This document shows, one piece after another, positions 1 to 7,665 of a stretch of 64,000 nucleotides of DNA. The notes beneath the pieces were generated by a model that did not search any database, had not been told where the DNA came from, and saw only the letters and a program-made list of their open reading frames with translations. Numbering within the stretch: the first letter of the stretch is position 1; each line of letters opens with the position of its first letter. The position numbers and the translations under genes were made by a program. Source of the stretch: Rugamonas violacea (lineage in GTDB: Bacteria > Pseudomonadota > Gammaproteobacteria > Burkholderiales > Burkholderiaceae_D). The stretch spans positions 25,284 through 89,283 of the forward strand of contig NZ_JAEMNU010000119.1 of assembly GCF_016461825.1 (NCBI RefSeq). Reading direction: 5' to 3'.

Positions 1-288
1 CAGGCCGCTCCCGGCATGCCGCAGATCGACTTCGCGCTGCACGCCCGCTCGCTCGGCGCGCTGGCCGAGAACGTCAAGACCATACCGGAGCTGGAGGCGG
101 CGCTGGCGCGCGCCCGCGCGGCCGACCGCAGCTATCTGGTTTGCATCGACACCGACCCGGCCCGCACCACCAGCGAAGGCGGCTGCTGGTGGGAGGTGGC
201 GGTGCCGGAAGTGTCGCAGCGCGAGCAGGTGCGCCAGGCGCGCAAGACCTATGAACAGGACAAGTCAGCACAAAGGAAAAGCCAATGA
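1..288 (+). CDS. iolD: IolD C-terminus (trihydroxycyclohexane-1,2-dione hydrolase), partial
   Basis: This is the C-terminal end (about 95 residues) of a ThDP-dependent enzyme; the start lies upstream of the window. IolD opens the ring of 3D-trihydroxycyclohexane-1,2-dione to 5-deoxy-glucuronate in cytoplasmic myo-inositol catabolism. The visible part reads through IDFALHARSLGA, a conserved stretch of the third ThDP domain, and ends with the family-typical WWEVAVPEVS segment followed by a short charged tail. The stop TGA overlaps the next start in an ATGA (285-288), so IolD and IolE are probably translationally coupled. The identification rests on the fragment plus the iolE-iolB-iolA context. 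Confidence 0.88.
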   Translation, partial: QAAPGMPQIDFALHARSLGALAENVKTIPELEAALARARAADRSYLVCIDTDPARTTSEGGCWWEVAVPEVSQREQVRQARKTYEQDKSAQRKSQ

Positions 289-1226
289 ACAGCATCAGCA
301 AACCATTCCAGGTCAAGATCGGCATCAACCCGATCTCGTGGATGAACGACGACCTGCCGTCGCTGGGCGGCGAAACGCCGCTGGAGACGGCCTTGAGCGA
401 GGGCGCCGAGATCGGTTATCGCGGCTTCGAGCTGGGCAACAAGTTCCCCAAGGAGCCGGCCGCGCTGCGCGCCGTGCTGGGCAAGTACAACTTGGAGTGC
501 ATCTCCGGTTGGTATTCGGGCCGCCTGGCGCACGCCGAGCGCACGGTGGCGCAGGAGATCGAGGCGGTCGGGCCGCACCTGCGCCTGCTGGCCGAGAATG
601 GCGCCACGGTGATGGTCTACGGCGAGGTGGCCGACGCCATCCAGGGCGAGGCGCAGCCGTTGTACAAGCGGCCGCGCTTCACCAGCGCGGCGCAGTGGCA
701 GGCCTATGCCGACAAGATGACGGCCTTCGCCGGCTACACCCTGCAGCACGGCGTGCGACTGTCCTACCACCACCACATGGGCGCCTATGTCGAGTCGCCG
801 GCCGACGTCGACCAGTTGATGGCGCTGACCGGCCCCGAACTGGGCCTGCTGTTCGACAGCGGCCACATGACCTTCGGCGGCGGCGACGCGGTGGCGGTGC
901 TGAAGAAGCACATCGGCCGCGTCTCGCACGTGCACTGCAAGGACGTGCGGCCGGCGGTGACCAAGATGGCGCGCAACGCCAACTGGACCTTTTTGCAATC
1001 GGTGATGAACGGCGCCTTCAGCGTGCCGGGCGACGGCTGCATCGACTTCGCCGGCGTGCTGCAACTGCTGTACCAGCACGACTATCGCGGCTGGCTGGTG
1101 GTGGAGGCCGAGCAGGACCCGGCCGTGGCGCCGAGCTACCAGTATGCGCGGATGGGCTTCGAGCATTTGCAAAAGCTGGTGCGCGAGATTGAACTGAACG
1201 GCGGGCAGGGCGGGGTGGCGGCATGA
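285..1226 (+). CDS. iolE: Myo-inosose-2 dehydratase IolE
   Basis: IolE removes water from 2-keto-myo-inositol (scyllo-inosose) to give the dione that IolD hydrolyses. The 313-residue product has the usual family length and a TIM-barrel (AP-endonuclease 2-like) layout: GINPISW near the N-terminus, LSYHHHMGAYVES around residue 160, LLFDSGHMTFGGG near 190, and SHVHCKDVRP near 215, which carry the metal-binding His/Asp/Glu ligands. The start is fixed by the ATGA overlap with iolD. It overlaps iolB by another ATGA (1223-1226). Cytoplasmic, with no signal peptide. Confidence 0.94.
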   Translation: MNSISKPFQVKIGINPISWMNDDLPSLGGETPLETALSEGAEIGYRGFELGNKFPKEPAALRAVLGKYNLECISGWYSGRLAHAERTVAQEIEAVGPHLRLLAENGATVMVYGEVADAIQGEAQPLYKRPRFTSAAQWQAYADKMTAFAGYTLQHGVRLSYHHHMGAYVESPADVDQLMALTGPELGLLFDSGHMTFGGGDAVAVLKKHIGRVSHVHCKDVRPAVTKMARNANWTFLQSVMNGAFSVPGDGCIDFAGVLQLLYQHDYRGWLVVEAEQDPAVAPSYQYARMGFEHLQKLVREIELNGGQGGVAA

Positions 1227-2020
1227 ACCTGCTGGTCAAGGCCGCCCATGACGGCCGCGATATCGTCAGCGTCACGCCGCAGTCGGCCGGCTGGGACTAT
1301 GTCGGCTTCGCCGCCCACCGGTTGGCGGACGGCCAGGCGTTGTCGCTGCAAACGGGCGGGCGCGAGTACTGCATCGTCGTGCTGTCCGGCGTGGTCAGCG
1401 TGATGGCCGGCGAGGACTGCTGGCGCAACATCGGCGGCCGCGCCAGCGTGTTCGACGACAGCGCGCCTTACGCCGTCTACGTCCCCGGCGGCCGCTCGGT
1501 GAGCATCCTGGCCAGCGGCGCGGCCGAGGTGGCGCTGTGCAGCGCGCCGGCCGGCGACGCCAGCCTGCCGGCGCGCTTGATCGAGCCGGCCTCGATGAAG
1601 CGCTCGGTGCGCGGCAGCGGCAGCAACACGCGCTACGTCTGCGACATCCTGCCGCACACCGAAGCGGCGGCGCATTTGCTGGTGGTCGAGGTGCGCACGC
1701 CAAGCGGGCATTCGTCAAGCTATCCGCCGCACAAGCACGACGTCGACAACCTGCCGCTGGAAAGCTCGCTGGAGGAAACCTACTACCACCGCATCGATCC
1801 ACCGCAAGGCTTCGCCTTCCAGCGCGTCTACACCGACGCGCGCGACATCGACCAGTCGATGGCGGTGGAAAACCACGACGTGGTGATGGTGCCGCGCGGT
1901 TACCACCCGGTGGTCATGCCGCACGGTTACCAGGGCTACTACCTGAACGTGATGGCCGGCCGCACGCGCGAATGGCATTTCAAGAACGACCCGGCGCACG
2001 AATGGATGATTGAGCGCTGA
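1223..2020 (+). CDS. iolB: 5-deoxy-glucuronate isomerase IolB
   Basis: IolB is a cupin that isomerises 5-deoxy-D-glucuronate to 5-deoxy-2-keto-gluconate, the substrate for the later kinase and aldolase steps. The 265-residue length is normal. The C-terminal cupin is easy to see: PPHKHDVDNLPLESSLEE (His/His/Glu metal ligands), then YHPVVMPHGYQGYYLNVMAG with the fourth ligand. The start is the ATG inside the ATGA shared with iolE. A hairpin repeat separates it from iolA, so transcription into iolA may be reduced or need its own promoter. Confidence 0.94.
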   Translation: MNLLVKAAHDGRDIVSVTPQSAGWDYVGFAAHRLADGQALSLQTGGREYCIVVLSGVVSVMAGEDCWRNIGGRASVFDDSAPYAVYVPGGRSVSILASGAAEVALCSAPAGDASLPARLIEPASMKRSVRGSGSNTRYVCDILPHTEAAAHLLVVEVRTPSGHSSSYPPHKHDVDNLPLESSLEETYYHRIDPPQGFAFQRVYTDARDIDQSMAVENHDVVMVPRGYHPVVMPHGYQGYYLNVMAGRTREWHFKNDPAHEWMIER

Positions 2021-2029
2021 ATTGGGCGA

Positions 2030-2100
2030 CACCCAGAGGCGTGAATCTGGGGTCGGACCCGGCGGGTCCGACCCCGGCTCTCCGCCTTCGGGTGGTTTTT
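2030..2100. repeat. REP-like hairpin repeat, copy 1
   Basis: A perfect inverted repeat GGGGTCGGACCC / GGGTCCGACCCC (2049-2060 and 2064-2075, 3-base loop) sits in the iolB-iolA gap. It is framed by a weaker outer stem (CACCCAGAGGCG on the left, CCGCCTTCGGGTGG on the right). The same element occurs near 20.6, 22.6, 43.6 and 55.5 kb. It has no good U-run and lies inside an operon, so it looks like a REP-type element rather than a simple terminator. Confidence 0.85.
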
Positions 2101-2152
2101 GCCGCCGTTTCCGGCATCCTATTTCAACAGAATTTTTAAGGTTCACACCACC

Positions 2153-3658
2153 ATGTCTACGACTATCCCGAGCATCGGCCACTTCATCGGCGGCCGCCAC
2201 ATCACGCCATCGGAAGGCCGCGCCAGCGACGTCTTCAACCCGGCCGTCGGCGCCGTCACGGCGCGCGTCGCGCTGGCCGACGAGGCCGCGCTGGAGCAGG
2301 CCGTCGGCGCCGCCCACGCCGCCTTTCCGGCCTGGGCCGCCACCTCGCCGCTGCGCCGCGCCCGCATCATGTTCAAGTACAAGGAGCTGCTGGAGAAGAA
2401 CGCCGACCGTCTGGCCCGCCTGATCACCGCCGAACACGGCAAGGTGTTCACCGACGCCAAGGGCGAGGTGCAGCGCGGCATCGAGGTGGTCGAATTCGCC
2501 TGCGGCATTCCGCAACTGCTCAAGGGCGAGATCACCGAGCAGGTCGCCAACGGCATCGACGCCTGGACCGTGCGCCAGCCGCTCGGCGTGTGCGCCGGCA
2601 TCACCCCGTTCAACTTCCCGGTGATGGTGCCGATGTGGATGTTCCCGATGGCGCTGGCCTGCGGTAACACCTTCATCCTCAAGCCGTCCGAGCGCGACCC
2701 GTCGGCGGCGCTGCTGCTGGCCGAGCTGCTGCAGGAGGCCGGCCTGCCGGACGGCGTGTTCAACGTGCTGCAAGGCGACAAGCAGGCGGTCGACGGCCTG
2801 CTGCGGCATCCCAAGGTGAAGGCGATCAGCTTCGTCGGCTCGACCCCGATCGCCGAATACATCTACGCCACCGGCAGCGCGCGCGGCAAGCGGGTGCAGG
2901 CGCTGGGCGGCGCCAAGAACCACATGGTGGTGATGCCGGACGCCGACCTGGAACAGACCGTCGACGCGCTGATGGGCGCGGCCTACGGCTCGGCCGGCGA
3001 GCGTTGCATGGCGATCTCGGTGGTGGTGGCGGTGGGCGGCGTGGCCGACCGTCTGGTCGAGGCGCTGGCGCCGCGCGTGCGGGCGCTGAAGATCGCCGAG
3101 GGTTCCGACCTGGCCGCCGAAATGGGGCCGCTGGTGACGCGCCAGCACAAGGACAAGATCGTCGACTACATCGGCCAGGGCGTGGCCGCCGGCGCCAAGC
3201 TGGTGGTGGACGGGCGCGGCTTTGTGCTGCCAGGTTACGAGCAGGGCTACTTCCTCGGCGGCTCGCTGTTCGACCATGTGACGCCGGAGATGACGGTGTA
3301 CCGCGACGAGATCTTCGGCCCGGTGCTGTGCGTGGTGCGCGTGGCGGACCTGGCGGCGGCGATCGATCTGGTCAACGCCCACGAATACGGCAACGGCACG
3401 GCGATCTTCACGCGCGACGGCAACACGGCGCGCGAGTACGGCTTCCGCATCGAGGTGGGCATGGTCGGCATCAACGTGCCGATCCCGGTGCCGATGGCCT
3501 TCCACAGCTTCGGCGGCTGGAAGCGCAGCCTGTTCGGCGACCACCACGCCCACGGCCCGGAGGCGGTGCGTTTTTACACGCGGCAGAAGGCGCTGACCCA
3601 GCGCTGGCCGAACAGCGTCGCCGGCGGCGCCGAATTCGCCATGCCGACGCTGAAGTAA
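2153..3658 (+). CDS. iolA: Methylmalonate-/malonate-semialdehyde dehydrogenase (CoA-acylating) IolA/MmsA
   Basis: This NAD-dependent aldehyde dehydrogenase converts malonate semialdehyde to acetyl-CoA, the last step of inositol breakdown; paralogues act in valine catabolism. The 501-residue product shows ITPFNFPVMVPMWMFP, GNTFILKPSERDPS, the NAD-binding FVGSTPIAEYIY and the catalytic Cys in GSAGERCMAIS near residue 285. The ATG at 2153 was chosen over an in-frame start 18 codons upstream because that extension runs through the end of the hairpin repeat and is not family-like. The C-terminus (MPTLK) leads into a tandem repeat that copies the stop-codon region. Confidence 0.93.
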   Translation: MSTTIPSIGHFIGGRHITPSEGRASDVFNPAVGAVTARVALADEAALEQAVGAAHAAFPAWAATSPLRRARIMFKYKELLEKNADRLARLITAEHGKVFTDAKGEVQRGIEVVEFACGIPQLLKGEITEQVANGIDAWTVRQPLGVCAGITPFNFPVMVPMWMFPMALACGNTFILKPSERDPSAALLLAELLQEAGLPDGVFNVLQGDKQAVDGLLRHPKVKAISFVGSTPIAEYIYATGSARGKRVQALGGAKNHMVVMPDADLEQTVDALMGAAYGSAGERCMAISVVVAVGGVADRLVEALAPRVRALKIAEGSDLAAEMGPLVTRQHKDKIVDYIGQGVAAGAKLVVDGRGFVLPGYEQGYFLGGSLFDHVTPEMTVYRDEIFGPVLCVVRVADLAAAIDLVNAHEYGNGTAIFTRDGNTAREYGFRIEVGMVGINVPIPVPMAFHSFGGWKRSLFGDHHAHGPEAVRFYTRQKALTQRWPNSVAGGAEFAMPTLK

Positions 3659-3697
3659 GCCGATGCTGAAGTAAGCCGATGCCGAAGTAAGCCGAGG
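3650..3697. repeat. 16-bp tandem repeat spanning the iolA stop codon
   Basis: Three tandem copies of CTGAAGTAAGCCGATG (3650-3665, 3666-3681, and 3682-3697 with three changes). The first copy contains the last codons and stop of iolA, so the stop region has been duplicated outward. It does not change the protein. The following stretch to 3966 has GC-rich dyads, including a 10-bp stem at 3739-3748/3762-3771 without a U-run, and no convincing gene. Confidence 0.8.
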
Positions 3698-3966
3698 CCA
3701 GGCGCCGCTGGCGCCGCCCCCAGCGCCGCCACCCCAATGCGCCGCCGCACCCGTCCCGGGCGCGGCGGCGCTGTCACGTCCGGCCGCCGCGCCGCCGGTA
3801 CGGCGCGACGGCAACATGGCCAGCCCGCGCGAGGATAGCAGTCATCGAGTTGTTTGTAAATTGGCATGATTGAGTAAAGGGTAACTAGGCATTCCGGGAT
3901 ATTGCGCCCACCCGCCAGCGCGGACAAGAATGTCCTTTGCGAGCCCGCCAACAGCAGCAACGCGGC

Positions 3967-3996
3967 CAGCGCTATATACTCGATGTTATAGCGCTG
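3967..3996. promoter_or_regulatory. ModE-like molybdate operator upstream of nifQ-like gene
   Basis: A perfect 10-bp inverted repeat CAGCGCTATA / TATAGCGCTG with a 10-base spacer lies 40 bp before the nifQ-like start codon. Known ModE (Mo-box) sites have the form CGCTATATA-N(4-8)-TATATAACG or close variants, and both arms here carry CGCTATA/TATAGCG. The downstream product belongs to a molybdenum-donor family, which fits molybdate-dependent control. Assignment to ModE is inference; no modE gene is in the window. Confidence 0.6.
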
Positions 3997-4036
3997 TCGC
4001 GTCTGCGGACCGACCATCATCTGCGAAAGGAAAGCC

Positions 4037-4657
4037 ATGATCCACGCCCTGACTCCCATGGAAGCGGCCCCATTCCGGCCACCGACCGCGCTCGTGCCGC
4101 CGGCCGAGGCGCTGCTGGCCGGCGCCGTCGCGGCGGTGCTGCGCCACGCCCGCGAGGGCAGCCTGCCGCTGTTCGCCCGCACCTTGGGCATGCCGCAGCG
4201 GGAGCTGCTGGCCTTGGTCGAGCACTGCCTGCCGGGGCGGCGCGACAACATGCCCATCCCGGCCAGCAAGTACGCCGCGTTGGCCGAGCACGCGCCGGTG
4301 GTGTTCCATGAACTGGTCGCGCTGCTGCTGGCCGGCGTCACGCCGGGCGTCGATGGCCGGCAGGCCGGCTGGCTGGCGCGCGCCGTCGCCGCCGCCGGCA
4401 TGGGGCGGCGTCACCTGTGGCAGGATCTTGGACTGGCGGGGCGGGAGGAGGTGTTGGCGCTGCTGCGCCACTACTTCTTGCCGCTGTACGCGGCCAACAC
4501 GGACGACATCAAATGGAAGCGGTTTCTGTTCGAGCAGCTGGGCCGGACGCTGGGGCGGCCCGGCCTGCGGCCCCCCGGTTGCGGTTGCTGCGAGCAGGCC
4601 GCCGCCTGTTTCGGCAGCGGCCCGGCGGCGCACGCGGCGGCGGACGGCGCCGACTAG
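4037..4657 (+). CDS. nifQ: NifQ-family molybdenum-binding protein
   Basis: NifQ proteins carry a Mo-Fe-S cluster and donate molybdenum for FeMo-cofactor; homologues also occur in non-diazotrophs. The C-terminal half matches the family: HLWQDLGLAGREEVLALLR, then NTDDIKWKRFLFEQLG, then a cysteine cluster ending ACFG. The canonical CX4CX2CX5C reads here as LX4CX2CX5C (Leu177; Cys182, Cys185, Cys191) with an extra Cys184, so the first ligand is missing. The first 100 residues are Ala/Leu-rich and variable. A GAAAGGAAAGCC ribosome site precedes the ATG. No other nif gene is visible. The stop shares a CTAG with the convergent HD-GYP gene. Confidence 0.78.
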   Translation: MIHALTPMEAAPFRPPTALVPPAEALLAGAVAAVLRHAREGSLPLFARTLGMPQRELLALVEHCLPGRRDNMPIPASKYAALAEHAPVVFHELVALLLAGVTPGVDGRQAGWLARAVAAAGMGRRHLWQDLGLAGREEVLALLRHYFLPLYAANTDDIKWKRFLFEQLGRTLGRPGLRPPGCGCCEQAAACFGSGPAAHAAADGAD

Positions 4658-6159
4658 TCGGGGAAGCGTTCGTTGATGGCCAGCGCCTTGTCGATGTTCT
4701 GGCACAGCAGCTCGACGTAGACCGGGTCGAGGTGGTGGCCGGACACCTCGCGCAGGTGTTCGACGACGCGCTCGATCGGCCAGGCCTCCTTGTAGCAGCG
4801 CTTGTGCATCAGCGCGTCGAACACGTCGGCGACGGCGACGATGCGGGCGTACAGGTGGATGTCGTGGCCCTTCAGGCCCTGCGGATAGCCGCTGCCGTCG
4901 AATTTTTCGTGGTGCTGGTGGGCGATGACGGCGGCCGCTTTGAGGATCGGCCGCTGCGAGCCGTCGAGGATGGACAGGCCGACGGCCGGGTGCTGTTTCA
5001 TGATCTCCCATTCGGCGGCGTCGAGCTTGCCCGGCTTGAGCAGCACGGCGTCGGGCGTGGCGATCTTGCCGATGTCGTGCATCGGCGCGGCGTGGCGCAG
5101 CACGGCGGTCTCGTCGTCGGGCATGCCGGCGGCCGTGGCCAGCAGGTGGCACACCTCGGACATGCGGCGCACGTGGTTGCCGGCCTCGTTGGAGCGCGAC
5201 TCGACCACATCGCCCAGGCGCAGGATCAGCTCGGCCTGGGTGTCGGTGATCTCCTGGGTCAGCAGGATGTTGTCGAAGGCGATCGCCACGCCGGAGCAGA
5301 ACACTTCGAGCAGCTTGGCGTCGATCTCGGAAATCTCCTCGACGCCCTTGAGCACCAGCAGCGAAGCCTTGCCGCTGCTGTTGGGGAAGTAGCCGATGTA
5401 GGTGTCGCCCTGCAGGCGCGAGATCTTGTTGCTCTTGGCCGCGTCGAGCTGGGCCAGCACGTCCGGGCTGAGCATGGCGCCGTCGTCGTCGCCGATCTGC
5501 GCCAGGATCTCGTAGTCGTTCTCGCCGCTGATGGCGGTGGCGCCGCGCAGGCGCAGCAGCATGCTGTTCTCCAGCCGCAGCAGGGCGACCACCTGCTGCA
5601 GCAGGCCGCCGGCGAAGTCCTTCAGATTGCGTTGCTGGAAGATGTGCGCCGAGGCGGCGATCACCCGTTCCAAGCCTTCGCGATAGTTCAGCTGGGCGCG
5701 CCTGGCCTCCTCGACCTTCATGATGTCGCGGTAGGCGCGCAGCGCGGCGAAGGTGGTGGTGAACAGCTTGGTGCGGTCGAGCTCGGTCTTTTCCTTGTAG
5801 TCGTTGATGTCGTAGTTGACGATCACGCGCTCCTCCGGCGCCTGGCCGGGCTGGCCGGTGCGCAGCACGATGCGGGTGAACTGGTTGTTCAACTCCTCGC
5901 GCATCCAGCGCGCCACCTCCAGGCCGCTGTCCTCCTTCTCCATGACCACGTCGAGGAAGACCAGGGCGATGTCGCTCTCGCGCGCCAGCACCTCCTTGGC
6001 CTCGGCGCCGCTGTAGGCGTGGACGAAGCTCAGGCTGCGGCCGTCGAGGCGGAAACGGCTCAGCGTCAGCTTGGTGATGTCGTGGATGTCGGGTTCGTCG
6101 TCGACTAGCAGGACTTTCCAGGGCGCTAACTTAGGCGAGGCTGAGGACAAAAAAGACAT
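4654..6159 (-). CDS. Response regulator with REC, DUF3369 and HD-GYP domains (c-di-GMP phosphodiesterase)
   Basis: The protein (501 residues) begins with a receiver domain (LLVDDEPD near 20, probable phospho-acceptor Asp70 in LVFLDVV). A DUF3369 GAF-like sensor region follows at about 145-315, then a C-terminal HD-GYP domain: MHDIGKIATPD, then HHEKFDGSGYPQGLKG, with HD and GYP signatures intact. HD-GYP enzymes hydrolyse c-di-GMP to pGpG/GMP, so this should couple a histidine kinase signal to lower c-di-GMP. The ATG at 6159 is preferred; a TTG 26 codons upstream would add a non-conserved tail. No cognate kinase is adjacent. Confidence 0.9.
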   Translation of the reverse strand: MSFLSSASPKLAPWKVLLVDDEPDIHDITKLTLSRFRLDGRSLSFVHAYSGAEAKEVLARESDIALVFLDVVMEKEDSGLEVARWMREELNNQFTRIVLRTGQPGQAPEERVIVNYDINDYKEKTELDRTKLFTTTFAALRAYRDIMKVEEARRAQLNYREGLERVIAASAHIFQQRNLKDFAGGLLQQVVALLRLENSMLLRLRGATAISGENDYEILAQIGDDDGAMLSPDVLAQLDAAKSNKISRLQGDTYIGYFPNSSGKASLLVLKGVEEISEIDAKLLEVFCSGVAIAFDNILLTQEITDTQAELILRLGDVVESRSNEAGNHVRRMSEVCHLLATAAGMPDDETAVLRHAAPMHDIGKIATPDAVLLKPGKLDAAEWEIMKQHPAVGLSILDGSQRPILKAAAVIAHQHHEKFDGSGYPQGLKGHDIHLYARIVAVADVFDALMHKRCYKEAWPIERVVEHLREVSGHHLDPVYVELLCQNIDKALAINERFPD

Positions 6160-6586
6160 AGGGGCAAGTTCCGCAAAATGGCTCAAAAACGCGATGCTAA
6201 GGCGCCGATCGATAGGGGAGGGTACCAAGTGATACAAAGCCGCGTGCGGATGCTGGGCACACGTTTTCGATTGTAGTCCGACCCATGAATATTAACAACA
6301 GGCAATAATGTTTCCGTTCCGTCCGAGCCGGAATGGGGCGTGGCGACAACACTCCGCTACCATTTTGGCTAATTTATTTTGCAACATTCGGAGTAGAAGC
6401 AACAATACTTCGTTTTTGGAAAGATTACTATCCTCCGCTATAAGATTTTGCCGTGTGGATGCAACAGATGGCGCCTTGTGGCGCGAGGGCGCGGACGCCT
6501 GGCACCGCACACCAGACAAATATATGATTTCTTAATAATATTGCGAAAAATGATATAATTTTCGACACCATTCTTCAGGGGGAACC
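6160..6586. other. AT-richer intergenic region with a probable -10 element
   Basis: Spacer between the divergent HD-GYP and PEP-CTERM genes, noticeably AT-rich near 6290-6560. A perfect TATAAT at 6554-6559 lies about 28 bp before the PEP-CTERM start and is the likely -10 box; no good -35 box is visible at the expected distance. Short frames on both strands here look like chance. Confidence 0.5.
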
Positions 6587-7129
6587 ATGCAATCCATCCG
6601 TCAAATCGCCCGCCTGAGCGGCGCCGTTGCCATCGCCGCCGCCGCCTGCTTTGGCGGCAACGCCCAGGCAAAACTCGTCGGCGACAGTATTACCGCTACC
6701 TATTACTACCCGAACCTTAGCACCCCCTACGATATGGGGACCGTGATCGTCGGCAGTGGTGTGGAGTTCAACGACCTAGGTTTTACCGTTGACGTCAGCG
6801 ATTATCACATTGAGATCACGTCCAAGGTTTTCGGTACCTATAATCAGAGCAGTTTCAATGGCTTCACGCTGGTCGACAACACCAACCCGCATGCCTTCGA
6901 CGAGCTGAAATTTGCCTACACCACCTTTGACTCCAACCTCAAGAATTCCATCAAGATCACCGGAAATATGGTTTCCGTCAACTGGGGAACCTTTTTCACC
7001 CAGCCGGGCTACAAGATCATGCTGGAAGTGCCTGAACCAGCAAGCTATGGCATGTTGCTGGCCGGTTTGGGCCTGCTGAGCGTCGCAGCACGTCGCAAGA
7101 AAAAAGTGCCTGCTGGCGCTGCGCAGTAA
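6587..7129 (+). CDS. PEP-CTERM sorting domain protein (exported)
   Basis: A 180-residue exported protein with a cleavable signal peptide (about residues 1-28, ending AQA) and a C-terminal PEP-CTERM signal: VPEPASYGMLLAGLGLLS followed by ARRKKK. PEP-CTERM proteins are processed by exosortase and usually accompany exopolysaccharide or biofilm matrix. The central part is rich in Thr, Tyr, Asn and Phe with beta-type patterning and resembles no domain I can name. A strong ribosome site (AGGGGGAA) precedes the ATG. Monocistronic: it has its own promoter region and a good terminator 12 bp after the stop. Confidence 0.85.
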   Translation: MQSIRQIARLSGAVAIAAAACFGGNAQAKLVGDSITATYYYPNLSTPYDMGTVIVGSGVEFNDLGFTVDVSDYHIEITSKVFGTYNQSSFNGFTLVDNTNPHAFDELKFAYTTFDSNLKNSIKITGNMVSVNWGTFFTQPGYKIMLEVPEPASYGMLLAGLGLLSVAARRKKKVPAGAAQ

Positions 7130-7140
7130 CATGTCGCACG

Positions 7141-7174
7141 CACCCTGAAGCGAGGCGCCTCAGGGTGTTTTTTT
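7141..7174 (+). terminator. Rho-independent terminator after PEP-CTERM gene
   Basis: A perfect 8-bp stem CACCCTGA / TCAGGGTG (7141-7148, 7160-7167) is followed by seven T residues. Confidence 0.9.
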
Positions 7175-7588
7175 GTCAATTCACGACGCATTTTTGGTTT
7201 GCCACGGCTTTCTGAGGTGCTCGCTCAGGCTGAATAGTCATAAAAAATCATGTGCCGGTACGTTCCTTGTACCACGTCAAAAAATCAGCTTTGGTAGCGA
7301 ACGTCGGCTCTCGCAGCTTTTCGTACCGCCTCCAAAGACAATTGTGTAGCGACGGCGTAGCCAGCACCATTCCTCAACCGGGCAATCCCTGTCGTACTTT
7401 GCGAAGCATCGCCGCCCGCGCCGGCATGAATTTTAGTCGCCATGTCGCTCAGGCTTTCAGCGACGACAACTGAAACTGAACCGGTTGTCGGCTGGGCAGA
7501 GCGCTGTATCGTCCCGGCTTGGGCAAACGATCTCAACATTACCGGGCGCGGCGGGCTGCTTGACACGCCTGCGCCTGGTTGCCCAGCG
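7175..7588. other. Intergenic region without a recognised gene
   Basis: Between two terminators. Open frames of 70-90 codons exist on both strands (for example 7252-7473 plus and 7285-7566 minus). They overlap each other and lack clear ribosome sites or recognisable motifs. I see no RNA gene or mobile element. Confidence 0.4.
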
Positions 7589-7624
7589 AAAAAAACCCGC
7601 AGCGAGCGGCGGCTCGGTGCGGGT
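7589..7624 (-). terminator. Rho-independent terminator of phoX
   Basis: Read on the minus strand, a GC-rich stem (ACCCGCA / TGCGGGT with an inner CGAGC / GCTCG) runs into seven T residues, 41 bp after the phoX stop. Confidence 0.87.
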
Positions 7625-7665
7625 GTGGGCGCGGGCGGCGCGGGGCCGCCCGGGTGAACAAGGGC

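Noticed and set aside
3739..3771. Strong GC hairpin after iolA as terminator
   Set aside because: No U-run on either side; may be structural only.
1715..3817. A 700-codon open frame on the minus strand opposite iolB/iolA
   Set aside because: Arg/His/Ala/Gly-rich composition typical of antisense frames in GC-rich DNA; the plus-strand genes are clear family members.
7285..7566. 93-codon minus-strand frame in the PEP-CTERM/phoX spacer
   Set aside because: No ribosome site, no motif, overlaps an opposing frame of equal quality.
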